DNA of 42,402 nucleotides from an uncultured Hyphomonadaceae bacterium (GTDB lineage: Bacteria > Pseudomonadota > Alphaproteobacteria > Caulobacterales > Hyphomonadaceae): assembly GCA_938011445.1 (NCBI GenBank), contig CALLUH010000071.1, positions 1-42,402 of the forward strand, given 5' to 3'. A model generated the notes under the pieces. That model saw nothing but the letters and a program-made list of their open reading frames with translations. It was not told where the DNA came from and did not search any database. How positions within the stretch are numbered: the first letter of the stretch is position 1; the number at the start of each line of letters is the position of its first letter. The position numbers were made by a program, and so were the translations under genes. Positions 7,709 through 15,642 of the stretch are shown in pieces.

Positions 7709-9829
7709 ATGAAATTTCTTCTTGCCGATACCTTCCAAACCGCGCTGGCCAAGCTGACCAATGATGAACAGAAGGCAGTCAAACTAACTGTCTTTGATCT
7801 CCAGCAAGACCCGTCAAATCCGGGGCTAAAGTTTCATCGTATCGACAAATCTAAGGATGCGAATTTCTGGTCACTACGGGTCAACCGCGACATTCGACTG
7901 ATCGTTCATAAAACCAAGTCGAGCTTTCTTGTTGCCTATGTGGATCATCATGACGATGCCTATAAATGGGCGGAGCGCAGGCGCATCGATGCACATCCGC
8001 GCACTGGTGCCGCGCAGATTGTTGAAGTGCGTGAGCGCGTCGAAGAGATCACCATCCCGAAATATGTCGAGGCAGAGACGCCCGAAGTCCCGATGGCTGC
8101 CGAAGCCCCGGCGCGTTTCTATCCGCCGCTATTTCTGAAACTCACAAATGACGAATTGCTCAGCGTCGGTGTGCCGGAGGATTGGCTTGAGGATGTGCGC
8201 AATGCTTCGGAAGACAATTTCCTTGATCTGGCTGACTATATTCCAAGCGAAGCGGCGGAAGCCTTGCTGGATTATACGGCCACTGGCCAATTAGTTGTTC
8301 CCGGCGAAGCTGGTGCGGGAATTGATCCGTTCGCGCATCCTGATGCGCGTCGGCGTTTTCGCGTCATGGAAAATGTCGAGGAGCTGGAACAGGCGCTCAA
8401 CTATCCGTGGGACAAATGGGCGATATATCTGCATCCGGCGCAAAGAGAGTTGGTTGATGGCAATGTCTCGGGTCCGACTCGCGTGGCTGGTTCAGCAGGA
8501 ACGGGAAAGACCGTTGTGGCGCTGCATCGTGCGGCCTATATTCTGGGTTCGAATAAAGAAGCCAAACTTCTGCTGACCACATTTTCAAGCCCGCTTTCCA
8601 ATGCGCTTGAACATAAGTTGAAACTCTTGCAGTGTGATGACCCAAATCTCGATCATCGTGCATCTATCCGGCCTTTTGAGGGAATAGCGAAAGAGCTTTT
8701 CACGCTCATCAATGGTCATGACCCCAAAATGGCGCGACAAGAGCATGTCGTTCCGGCCCTCGCGCAAGCGGCTAAAGAACAAGAATTGGAAGGGTTTACA
8801 GATCGCTTTTTGATGTCTGAATGGCGATGTGTCGTGGATGCCTGGCAAATTGATGGGTTAGACGCATATGCTCGCGTCCCCCGATTAGGACGGAAAAACC
8901 GATTAGGAAGTCGCCAGCGTGAGAGGCTATGGCCAGTCTTTGAGCGGGCTAGGGCAATTCTGGCGGGTCAGCATAGATATACACCTGCGAGCGTTTTTGG
9001 GAACGTCGCCGCATATTACAAAGACCGTCCAGTTAAGCCTTTCTCCCACATTATTGTTGATGAAGCACAAGACCTTGGCGTGCCGGAACTAAAGATGCTG
9101 TCAGCCATAGCGCCAAAAGAACCAGAGGCGCTATTTTTTGCAGGTGACTTAGGACAACGAATTTTCCAGGAACCGTTTTCATGGCTTGGACTGGGTATTG
9201 ATGTGCGCGGGCGTTCGCATACCCTCAAAGTAAATTACCGAACATCGCACCAAATTCGTCAATCAGCGGACAAATTGCTTCCTGCGGTGGTGCGTGACGT
9301 GGACGGCATTGAAGAGGATCGCCGAGGCACAATTTCAATTTTTAATGGCCCCGTTCCTGACGTTCAAATTCACGACAATTCAGAAGATGAAATCCGTTCA
9401 ATCGGTTTGGTTATTCATGAAGCGATAGATGATGGAATGCCTGCTGAAGAAATCGGCGTTTTTGTTAGGTCTGTAGATGAACTTTCACGCGCAAGAAAAG
9501 CCGTCAATGAAGCTGGACAGACCCCGCTAGAGCTTTCCGACCGGGTTGAAGATAGAACCGGCCGTATCGCAATAGGCACAATGCATCTAGCGAAAGGTCT
9601 GGAGTTCCGTAAGGTGATCGTCATGGCGTGTGACGAGAACATTCTTCCCGATCAGGATAGGATCGACACAGTTGCGGATGAAGTTGAACTTGATGAAGTT
9701 TATGATACCGAGCGCCAGCTATTTTATGTCGCCTGTACAAGAGCAAGAGAAAGTCTGACGGTATCGGGGGTTGCACCAGCTTCTGAGTTCTTTGCCGATA
9801 TGGAAGGCAATGAAAATGGCGGTCCCTGA
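7709..9829 (+). CDS. UvrD/Rep-family helicase with N-terminal RelE-like toxin domain
   Basis: 706 residues. Residues 1-95 look like a RelE/YafQ-type ribonuclease fold, with the hallmark FWSLRVNRDIRLIVHK at 53-68. Residues about 235-706 are a superfamily 1A helicase: Walker A GSAGTGKT at 261-268, motif II VDEAQD at 450-455, motif III AGDLGQ at 478-483, motif IV NYRTS at 509-513, motif V TMHLAKGLEF at 624-633, and motif VI YVACTRAR at 673-680. The helicase motifs look functional. No antitoxin gene is adjacent, so the RelE part may act as a specificity or regulatory module or a latent toxin. The start lies 4 bases after the previous stop. The last codons and the TGA lie inside the convergent tRNA-Arg gene. 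Confidence 0.88.
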   Translation: MKFLLADTFQTALAKLTNDEQKAVKLTVFDLQQDPSNPGLKFHRIDKSKDANFWSLRVNRDIRLIVHKTKSSFLVAYVDHHDDAYKWAERRRIDAHPRTGAAQIVEVRERVEEITIPKYVEAETPEVPMAAEAPARFYPPLFLKLTNDELLSVGVPEDWLEDVRNASEDNFLDLADYIPSEAAEALLDYTATGQLVVPGEAGAGIDPFAHPDARRRFRVMENVEELEQALNYPWDKWAIYLHPAQRELVDGNVSGPTRVAGSAGTGKTVVALHRAAYILGSNKEAKLLLTTFSSPLSNALEHKLKLLQCDDPNLDHRASIRPFEGIAKELFTLINGHDPKMARQEHVVPALAQAAKEQELEGFTDRFLMSEWRCVVDAWQIDGLDAYARVPRLGRKNRLGSRQRERLWPVFERARAILAGQHRYTPASVFGNVAAYYKDRPVKPFSHIIVDEAQDLGVPELKMLSAIAPKEPEALFFAGDLGQRIFQEPFSWLGLGIDVRGRSHTLKVNYRTSHQIRQSADKLLPAVVRDVDGIEEDRRGTISIFNGPVPDVQIHDNSEDEIRSIGLVIHEAIDDGMPAEEIGVFVRSVDELSRARKAVNEAGQTPLELSDRVEDRTGRIAIGTMHLAKGLEFRKVIVMACDENILPDQDRIDTVADEVELDEVYDTERQLFYVACTRARESLTVSGVAPASEFFADMEGNENGGP

Positions 9830-9893
9830 ACGATTCGAACGTTCGGCCTCCACCTTCGGAGGGTGGCGCTCTATCCAGCTGAGCTAAGGGACC
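9817..9893 (-). tRNA. tRNA-Arg (anticodon CCG) with encoded CCA
   Basis: On the minus strand a complete cloverleaf folds: 7 bp acceptor stem, 4 bp D stem with the AGCTGGATA loop, 5 bp anticodon stem CCACC/GGTGG around loop CTCCGAA (anticodon CCG), 5-base variable loop, 5 bp T stem GAACG/CGTTC with loop TTCGAAT, discriminator G, then genomic CCA at 9819-9817. It should read arginine CGG codons. Its 3' end overlaps the final 13 bases of the convergent UvrD-family gene. tRNA 3' ends are favoured integration sites for genomic islands, and here the 3' end faces the island. Confidence 0.96.
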
Positions 9894-9905
9894 GTATGGT
9901 ATTTG

Positions 9906-9925
9906 GTGTTACCTATGTGTTACCT
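9906..9925. repeat. Tandem 9-base direct repeat upstream of tRNA-Arg
   Basis: GTGTTACCT occurs at 9906-9914 and again at 9917-9925, an 11-base period that puts both copies on one face of the helix. It lies just upstream of the tRNA-Arg 5' end (9893, read leftward). Such phased repeats are typical of regulator, excisionase or integrase arm sites. Which protein binds, if any, is unknown. Confidence 0.5.
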
Positions 9926-10004
9926 TTTGATTCACTGCAAGTCATATCCGAAATTTTGACTTTCAGTAAATCTTTGAAACAGAACTCCTTTTTGTCTTCT
10001 TTTA

Positions 10005-10071
10005 TCACCCAAATCACCGCTTGACATCCTGCTTCGGAGGGCAGCGCTCTATCCAGCTGAGCTATGGGTGC
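10005..10071 (-). pseudogene. Degenerate tRNA-Arg (CCG) remnant
   Basis: On the minus strand, positions 10071 down to about 10032 form a good tRNA-Arg 5' half: acceptor GCACCCA, intact D arm and anticodon loop CTCCGAA. After the loop the sequence departs. The 3' anticodon strand is altered, no T stem-loop with GGTTCGAATCC is present, and only an acceptor-like TGGGTGA at 10011-10005 remains, which could be chance. The total would be 67 rather than 74 bases. It differs in the stems from the intact copy at 9817-9893, so it is not a simple duplication. It may be the host's original gene, broken at the anticodon loop when the island arrived. Confidence 0.8.
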
Positions 10072-10198
10072 GGACTGATTTGTCATAGTCCAGCTTCAGG
10101 CCAAGGGCAACTGGCCCGAGGGAGTCTTCTCGGTGCTTGCGCTCGGTGTGCTTGTGACGATAGGTTTGCCAATGGCTAGATGCGGAAGTTGGGTAGAT

Positions 10199-11170
10199 AT
10201 GATGCGGCAAATTTTGGATAGGGCAAGGGCCGGTCTCGGGCTTGGCATTTTTGTGCTCGCGCTTGCCGCGTGTGGGGGAGATCGCCCGAGCTTTACCGAT
10301 CAGGTGCGCGAGATTGCCGAAGCGAACCGCGATGAACAGCCTGCCATGTGGGATGTTTCGGATGAGGACACGCAAGTTTTCCTGTTCGGCACCGTGCACA
10401 CTTTGCGGCCAGAGACCGAATGGCTGACCGGCCGGGTGCGCGAGCGGATCGAGGCGGCCAAAGCGATCTATTTTGAAGCGGATGTCGAGAGCCAACGCGC
10501 GCTTGACAGAATCGAGATTGCCATTGCCCAATTTGGATTATATCCGCCCGGCACCAGTTTGCGCGATGTGCTCGATGATGCGGTCGAAGCCGAGATTGGC
10601 GAGGCATCGGAACTGGTTGGGGTGCCGCTTGCCGGATTTGATAGCTATAGGCCGTGGCTGGCCAGTCTGACGCTCGCGCAATTGGCGTCCAAGGCGCAAG
10701 GGTTTGACGGCAATGCAGGGGTTGAGGATGTGCTTGGCGCGCTTGCAGCCAAGACGGACAAGCCCGTCCGCTATTTTGAAACGGGCGCCGAGCAGATGGA
10801 GCTGTTTGCGAGCATTCCCGAGCCGGTGCAGATCAAAATGCTGGCGCAAACCGCCGAGCAAATGCTTGAAGACCCGCTTATGCTCGACCGGATGGTGGCC
10901 GAATGGGCCCAGGGGGATGCTGCGGGACTTGCCGCGTTTTTTGAGGAAGACGAGATCTTTGGCGAAGGGCCGGTCTTCGAGACCATGCTCAAGGGGCGTA
11001 ATGAAAACTGGGTTGAGCAGATCGAGGATTTGCTGGAAGCGGAAGCCGGCGTGTTCTTTGTAGCCGTCGGAGCGGGACATCTGGTGGGCGAGGCAAGTTT
11101 GCAAGCCATGCTGCGCGCGCGCGGGCATGAAGTGGTGCGGGTTGATAAGACGAACGAGATACGGCCTTAG
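10199..11170 (+). CDS. TraB/GumN-family lipoprotein
   Basis: About 323 residues from the ATG chosen here. The N-terminus has a basic start, a hydrophobic segment and a lipobox LAAC, giving a lipoprotein signal peptide. An earlier in-frame GTG at 10133 would spoil that signal. The mature protein shows TraB/GumN features: LFGTVHTL, then alternating helices with Leu/Ala-rich segments, and a C-terminal FVAVGAGHLVGE with the conserved GAGH. The family (PF01963) includes putative metal-dependent proteases or hydrolases (Tiki-like), but no bacterial substrate is established. It would sit in the cell envelope. It is convergent with the PLP enzyme and the two stops overlap by 4 bases. Confidence 0.85.
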   Translation: MMRQILDRARAGLGLGIFVLALAACGGDRPSFTDQVREIAEANRDEQPAMWDVSDEDTQVFLFGTVHTLRPETEWLTGRVRERIEAAKAIYFEADVESQRALDRIEIAIAQFGLYPPGTSLRDVLDDAVEAEIGEASELVGVPLAGFDSYRPWLASLTLAQLASKAQGFDGNAGVEDVLGALAAKTDKPVRYFETGAEQMELFASIPEPVQIKMLAQTAEQMLEDPLMLDRMVAEWAQGDAAGLAAFFEEDEIFGEGPVFETMLKGRNENWVEQIEDLLEAEAGVFFVAVGAGHLVGEASLQAMLRARGHEVVRVDKTNEIRP

Positions 11171-12291
11171 AGCGCGTTAAGGGCGCGATTAATCTCCGCC
11201 CATAATGCCTCTGCCGGTTCACAGCCGACGGACAATCTGACAAAGCCTTCGGGCACATGATCGCCCCAGCGTTTGCGCCGCTCGGCTGAACTATGTGTCG
11301 AACCGAAACTTGTTGCGACGGTGAGCGCATTGCAAGTGTCGAGGAAGCGGTCAGCGGTTTGACGGTCTGCCAATTCGAATGAGATTAGAAAGCCCGAACT
11401 GTGCATTTGCTTCTGTGCGATCTGGAAAGACGGGTCATCGGGCAGGCCGGGATAGCGGACATTTTGGACAGCCTTGTGAGCCAGAAGACGCGGCGCTATG
11501 AGGCCCGCGGTTGCGCACATGCGTTCAAGCCGCACATCGAGCGTTTCAAGTCCTCGATGGAGTTGTGCCGCTTCAAAGGGCCCGGCGATTGCGCCGGAAA
11601 GTTTGCGCCAGAGTTTGACGCGGGTGATGATGTCGTCAGAGCGGCTGGCGACATGGCCAAAGAGCGCGTCGCCATGGCCGTTCATGGCTTTTGTGTCCGA
11701 GCAAGCGACAATATCCACACCAAGATCGAGCGGGGACTGCAAGAGCGGGGTCATGGTGGTGTTGTCGGCGACGCTTATGGCCCCTGCGGTGCGGGCGCGG
11801 TTTGCCACTTCGGCCAGATCGCAGACATCGAGCCCGGGATTAGATGGCGTTTCAATCCAGATCAGTTTGATCCCGTCTAGCGGTGCATTGACATAGTCGG
11901 CGGTGGGCCAGAGGCGGGTTTTAATGCCCATGGGGGCGAAGAAAGTTTCGGCAAGGCCGCGCACCGCGAAATAGCCGTCGCTTGGTACAATAATGGTGTC
12001 GCCCGCTTCAAGCTGGCTGTAGAGCACGGCGGCTATGGCGGCCATGCCGGATGGGAAGGCGATGGCGGGTGCATCTTCGAACAGGCTAAGCTGGTCTTCG
12101 ACCGCTGCCCATGTCGGATTGTTTTCGCGGGTATAGGCGTAGGAGCCGTCCGGCTCGCCGGGCTGGAAGTAGGCGCTTGTCGGCGTGATGGGTAGCGCGA
12201 CAGGGTCGCCCTTGGCGAGGATCTTGTCGCGATGGTGCAAGAGCGCCAGAAGCCGCTTGTCCCGTTTGGAGGGGCCGTCCGCCTCAGACAT
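11167..12291 (-). CDS. Cys/Met metabolism PLP-dependent trans-sulfuration enzyme
   Basis: 374 residues, the normal length for the cystathionine gamma-synthase/lyase family (PF01053). The PLP lysine is K201 in SDTKAMNGHGD, the pyridine-nitrogen aspartate is D176 in VADNT, the phosphate-binding loop is SGMAA near 81, and the neighbour-subunit YAYTRENNPT motif is at 51-60. These support a catalytically complete enzyme of methionine/cysteine metabolism. Whether it is a beta-lyase, a gamma-lyase or a synthase cannot be decided from the sequence. It starts inside the ABC gene (8-base overlap ATGTCTGA), so the two are translated from one message. Confidence 0.88.
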   Translation of the reverse strand: MSEADGPSKRDKRLLALLHHRDKILAKGDPVALPITPTSAYFQPGEPDGSYAYTRENNPTWAAVEDQLSLFEDAPAIAFPSGMAAIAAVLYSQLEAGDTIIVPSDGYFAVRGLAETFFAPMGIKTRLWPTADYVNAPLDGIKLIWIETPSNPGLDVCDLAEVANRARTAGAISVADNTTMTPLLQSPLDLGVDIVACSDTKAMNGHGDALFGHVASRSDDIITRVKLWRKLSGAIAGPFEAAQLHRGLETLDVRLERMCATAGLIAPRLLAHKAVQNVRYPGLPDDPSFQIAQKQMHSSGFLISFELADRQTADRFLDTCNALTVATSFGSTHSSAERRKRWGDHVPEGFVRLSVGCEPAEALWAEINRALNAL

Positions 12292-13222
12292 TGCTGGTCA
12301 GCGCGACGAACACGTCCTCAAGGTCTGGTTCTTCGGTGGCAAGATCGGCGATGGAAATGCCGGCCTCGCGGACTTTTTCGAGGATGCGGCCAATACCGGT
12401 GTCGCTGGCGCGGAAGGTGATGGCGAGCGAGCCATCGGGGCGCAGCCTGGTATCATGGCTCTCAAGGGCTGCCGGAATGTCCGTAAGCGGTGTTTTAGGC
12501 GTTAGCTTAAGCGTCTTATGGTCGAGCCTTTTGAGCAATTGGGCGGTTGGCTCGCAGGCAATGATCTCGCCATGATTGACAATGGCAATCGTGTCGCAAA
12601 GCTCTTCAGCCTCTTCGAGATAATGGGTGGTGAGGATGATGGTCGTGCCTGCGGCGTGAAGCTCGCGAACATAGTCCCAGAGCGAGCGGCGCAGTTCGAC
12701 ATCGACCCCGGCGGTCGGTTCATCGAGAATGAGTACGGGCGGCGAATGGACGAGCGCCTTGGCGACCATTAGACGCCGTTTCATGCCGCCCGAAAGCTGG
12801 CGGACATAGGCGTCTCTCTTGTCAGCGAGACCAACCGCTTCGAGGATTTCGCGCGTGCGGCGTTCGGCCTTGGGGACGCCGAAAAAGCCAGCCATTAATT
12901 CGAGCGCTTCTTCGGGGGTGAAAAACGGGTCGGCGACGATTTCCTGATTGACAACGCCTATGGCCGCGCGGGCCTGTCTGGGGTGTTTGTCAATGTCGAA
13001 ATCCCAGACCTTCACATTGCCGCTGGTCTTGGTGACCATGCCCGCAAGCGTGTTGATGAATGTGGATTTGCCAGCACCATTGGGGCCAAGCAGGCCGAAG
13101 ATCGAGCCGCGCGGTATCGACAGGCTCAAATTTTTGATCGCATGTTTTTCAGGCATTTTGCCAGAGGCGGCATAGACTTTGTTGAGGCCCTCGACATGGA
13201 TGGCAAGATCGGGCGTGGACAT
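12284..13222 (-). CDS. ABC transporter ATP-binding protein (orphan, no adjacent permease)
   Basis: 312 residues from the ATG at 13222; a TTG start 13 codons upstream is less likely because family members begin near this methionine. Walker A GPNGAGKST is near residues 46-54, the signature LSGGM near 143-147, and Walker B LILDEPT near 164-170, followed by the H-loop TTHYLEE. The C-terminal 80 residues form the extra domain seen in drug- or NatA-type ATPases that pair with ABC-2 permeases. No permease is adjacent, so the partner must be encoded elsewhere. It is transcribed ahead of, and overlaps, the PLP enzyme gene. Confidence 0.9.
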   Translation of the reverse strand: MSTPDLAIHVEGLNKVYAASGKMPEKHAIKNLSLSIPRGSIFGLLGPNGAGKSTFINTLAGMVTKTSGNVKVWDFDIDKHPRQARAAIGVVNQEIVADPFFTPEEALELMAGFFGVPKAERRTREILEAVGLADKRDAYVRQLSGGMKRRLMVAKALVHSPPVLILDEPTAGVDVELRRSLWDYVRELHAAGTTIILTTHYLEEAEELCDTIAIVNHGEIIACEPTAQLLKRLDHKTLKLTPKTPLTDIPAALESHDTRLRPDGSLAITFRASDTGIGRILEKVREAGISIADLATEEPDLEDVFVALTSNV

Positions 13223-13330
13223 TGAGCGGGCTTTCAAAGTTGACGCGGATGAGGCCCGCAACTACCTAAGTTGTCACCTTACCTAATCCCATGCGCCCAA
13301 GGCTGCAATGTAAAAGGACAATGCGAACCG

Positions 13331-13522
13331 ATGACACAGGACGCTGACAAATCTGCCCCCATCCTGACCGATGACCACCGCGTTGCCTGTTCTGGCTATG
13401 GCGGCGCTTTGGGGCACCCAAAAGTCTTCCTCGAAATGGGCGGGGACGGGGAAGTGGTCTGCGGCTATTGCGACCGGCATTATGTGCTCAAGGGCGGGCC
13501 GGCGGATAGATCCGCACGCTAG
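13331..13522 (+). CDS. CHCC zinc-finger protein (NDUFS6-like)
   Basis: A 63-residue protein with the PF10276 pattern: RVACSG with C20, GHPKVFLEM with H29, then VVCGYCDRHY with C44 and C47, a C-H-C-C zinc site. Relatives include the zinc-binding NDUFS6 subunit of complex I in alphaproteobacteria and mitochondria. The ATG at 13331 is chosen because AAAAGGA precedes it at 13312-13318; an upstream in-frame ATG adds 20 unrelated residues. It is divergent from the ABC ATPase gene and convergent with the adenosyltransferase gene, stops overlapping by 4 bases (CTAG). Confidence 0.85.
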   Translation: MTQDADKSAPILTDDHRVACSGYGGALGHPKVFLEMGGDGEVVCGYCDRHYVLKGGPADRSAR

Positions 13523-14091
13523 CGGTTTGCGCCGGGCACCCATTTGACATCGTCGCGGCCATTATCATTGGCAATACGGCCAAGAACGAACAGCCAGTCT
13601 GACAGCCGGTTGATATAGGCGAGCGCATCGGCGGAGACCGTCTCGCCGTTTTGGTCGGACAAGTGCGCCATTTCGCGTTCGGCCCGGCGGCAAAGTGTGC
13701 GTGCCACGTGGCAATGGGCGGCAAGATGCGTGCCGCCGGGAAGGATGAAACTGTCGAGCGGTGTAAGCTTTTGAATCATCGCGTCGATCTCACTTTCGAG
13801 CCGTTCGGTCTGGCTTGCCACAATGCGCAAAGGCTCCCAACCGAGATCCTTGCCGGTGTCAGGGGTTGCTAGATCCGCGCCCAGATCGAAGAGATCATTC
13901 TGCACGCGCCGGATTGCGTCGAGCATATCAGCCGTCGCACAGAGCGCTGCCACACCGAGCGCAGCATTGACCTCGTCTACGGTGCCATAGGCGGCAACGC
14001 GCGGATGCCATTTATCGATCGGCTCGCCGGTTGAAAGCCGCGTTTTCCCCGCGTCGCCAGCTTTGGTATAGATTTTGTCGAGTTTGACCAT
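13519..14091 (-). CDS. pduO: Cob(I)yrinic acid a,c-diamide adenosyltransferase, PduO type
   Basis: 190 residues, typical of PduO/MMAB-type ATP:cob(I)alamin adenosyltransferases, which attach the adenosyl group of ATP to reduced cobalamin. The ATP-binding N-terminal motif YTKAGDAGKTRLSTG is at 8-22, RVAAYGTVDEVNA follows at 31-43, and the C-terminal signatures RTLCRRAERE and NRLSDWLFVLGR are present. It supplies coenzyme B12 for B12-dependent mutases or reductases encoded elsewhere. It lies 21 bases after the twin-TM gene, an arrangement common in alphaproteobacteria, suggesting one transcript. Confidence 0.93.
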   Translation of the reverse strand: MVKLDKIYTKAGDAGKTRLSTGEPIDKWHPRVAAYGTVDEVNAALGVAALCATADMLDAIRRVQNDLFDLGADLATPDTGKDLGWEPLRIVASQTERLESEIDAMIQKLTPLDSFILPGGTHLAAHCHVARTLCRRAEREMAHLSDQNGETVSADALAYINRLSDWLFVLGRIANDNGRDDVKWVPGANR

Positions 14092-14112
14092 GCCGTTTAT
14101 CCCTGCGCTCCC

Positions 14113-14322
14113 TTAGCCGAAATTGATCGAGCCTGCGGCAAGCCCCATTAGCACGAGCACACCGACGGCAAGTGCCTGAATGCCGATCCGCCAGCGCATC
14201 AATATGTTCGAACGGGACGCCTGCTTGGCATCTTTGCGGGTCAGATTGAGCAACCCAAGCCCCAAGACGACGAGCAAAGCGGCGGCGACGATATAGAGGA
14301 TGATCGGAAGTATGCCTTGCAT
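14113..14322 (-). CDS. Twin-transmembrane (HIG1-like) small membrane protein
   Basis: 69 residues from the ATG at 14322, which has a strong AGGAG site; the upstream in-frame start lacks one. Two hydrophobic segments, residues about 4-25 (ILPIILYIVAAALLVVLGLG) and 45-65, are joined by a short basic loop containing a RWR motif. This is the pattern of the twin-transmembrane/HIG1 proteins usually found beside cobalamin adenosyltransferase in alphaproteobacteria. The function is not established. It is the first gene of a two-gene unit with the adenosyltransferase. Confidence 0.82.
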   Translation of the reverse strand: MQGILPIILYIVAAALLVVLGLGLLNLTRKDAKQASRSNILMRWRIGIQALAVGVLVLMGLAAGSINFG

Positions 14323-14416
14323 GTTCGCGCTCCTAAATCTGTGTTCTCGGTAATATGGGCGTAAAAACACCAAGAGTCATGTGCGGCATCCACGCGCGGC
14401 GGTTCTTGGGCAAGTC

Positions 14417-15514
14417 TCAACTCATCCAGCGCAATGTTGTTGCCTTGATCGGATTGGCAAAATCGCGGGTTTCGGTGCGGGCGTTCGTCCATTCGCGCTT
14501 TAAGGTCTGATACCATTTGGCCTGTACGTCGATGTCATCAATCCAGAGCATATTCTTCTGATAGGCAAGCCCTTGGTTCTGCAAATCGACCATGTCGCCA
14601 TCCTGATCGAGAAATTTGCGGCCCGCAGGCTTGAGGATCGGAATGGCGAGGTTCAAGAGCGGTGCGCCCGTCCACCATGTCAGTTGGGTAATCCGTGTTT
14701 CCTTTTCGGCCACCGGCGTCAGGCAGGTCAGTGTTAAAAGCCGTGTCTTTTCATTCTCTACGATCTCCCAGCGAAAGCCCGGAAGCTGGAAAATAATTTC
14801 GGTCGTCACCGCGCCGCCAAAGACAATGCGATAGGGCAGGGAGTTCGAAGATGGTGTGTGTTTGGCAATCGCCCAGCCGCGCGGGCGTGGCTCGAACGGT
14901 TTTTCCTTCAGCTTGAGGCCAGCCGATGGTGGCCGCCACCACCATTGCGAATGAACAAAGGGCACATGGGCCGGGTCCATCAGGCCGACCACGGCATCAT
15001 CCATATGCGCGTTAAATGTCCGGCTCAGGGTGAATTTCGGTTTGGCGGGTAGCGGGCCAAATTCGGGCGGCGGCAAAGCGGGCGGCGCCTCGTTGCGCGG
15101 ATCATGGGCGATATAGATAAAGACAGCGCCATTGGCCTCATGCAGCGGGTATTTGCGGATGCGGACGCGGGAGACATCCATCTCCTGACCCTCGGCCAGC
15201 GATGGCATCAGTTTGCACACCCCATCGATGCCAAAGCGCCAGCCATGATAAGGGCATTGCACTGCCGGGGCGCCGTCCGTTTCGATTTGCTTGCCTTCGG
15301 ACAATGGCACCAGCCGGTGAGGGCAGATGTCGCGCATCGCAAATGGCTCACCTCCTGCCGTTCGCCCCAGCATGACAGGCTCACCAAGGATGATCCGCCG
15401 GAATTGCTGGCCTGCCTTTAGTTCGGCCGATGTGGCCGCGAGATACCAGCTATCGGTCAGAAAGCCGGTATCGGTGATGCCGAGCTTGGGCGTAAGGGAA
15501 GAGGTGTCAGCCAT
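14417..15514 (-). CDS. Rieske non-haem iron oxygenase (aromatic-ring-hydroxylating alpha-subunit type)
   Basis: About 365 residues. The Rieske [2Fe-2S] ligands are CPHR (C64, H66) and CPYHGW (C87, H90). The mononuclear iron site is DPAHVPFVH (D180, H183, H188). The domain order and length fit the PaO/vanillate-demethylase-like branch of Rieske monooxygenases. The substrate is unknown. No ferredoxin or reductase gene is adjacent, so electrons must come from another locus. The start at 15514 is preferred to 15550 because the extra 12 residues look unrelated. It is divergent from the peroxiredoxin-like gene with 128 bases between them. Confidence 0.88.
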   Translation of the reverse strand: MADTSSLTPKLGITDTGFLTDSWYLAATSAELKAGQQFRRIILGEPVMLGRTAGGEPFAMRDICPHRLVPLSEGKQIETDGAPAVQCPYHGWRFGIDGVCKLMPSLAEGQEMDVSRVRIRKYPLHEANGAVFIYIAHDPRNEAPPALPPPEFGPLPAKPKFTLSRTFNAHMDDAVVGLMDPAHVPFVHSQWWWRPPSAGLKLKEKPFEPRPRGWAIAKHTPSSNSLPYRIVFGGAVTTEIIFQLPGFRWEIVENEKTRLLTLTCLTPVAEKETRITQLTWWTGAPLLNLAIPILKPAGRKFLDQDGDMVDLQNQGLAYQKNMLWIDDIDVQAKWYQTLKREWTNARTETRDFANPIKATTLRWMS

Positions 15515-15642
15515 AGCGGGCAATCTATCCGCACCAGCGGATGCATGCAAAGCCGTCCCGTCACATAAACTTGACTTGCCCCTTCATGCGCGTTTGCCTC
15601 TTCTTGCGGTATATCCGCGCCAACCCCGAACGGAGCACTCCC

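Noticed and set aside
1-10100. Search for an integrase, transposase or left attachment repeat of the tRNA 3' end
   Set aside because: None seen; the left flank has no stretch matching the tRNA-Arg 3' end, so a full integrative element cannot be claimed.
10538-11128. 196-codon minus-strand frame inside the TraB/GumN gene
   Set aside because: Shadow frame produced by GC-rich codon bias of the real gene.
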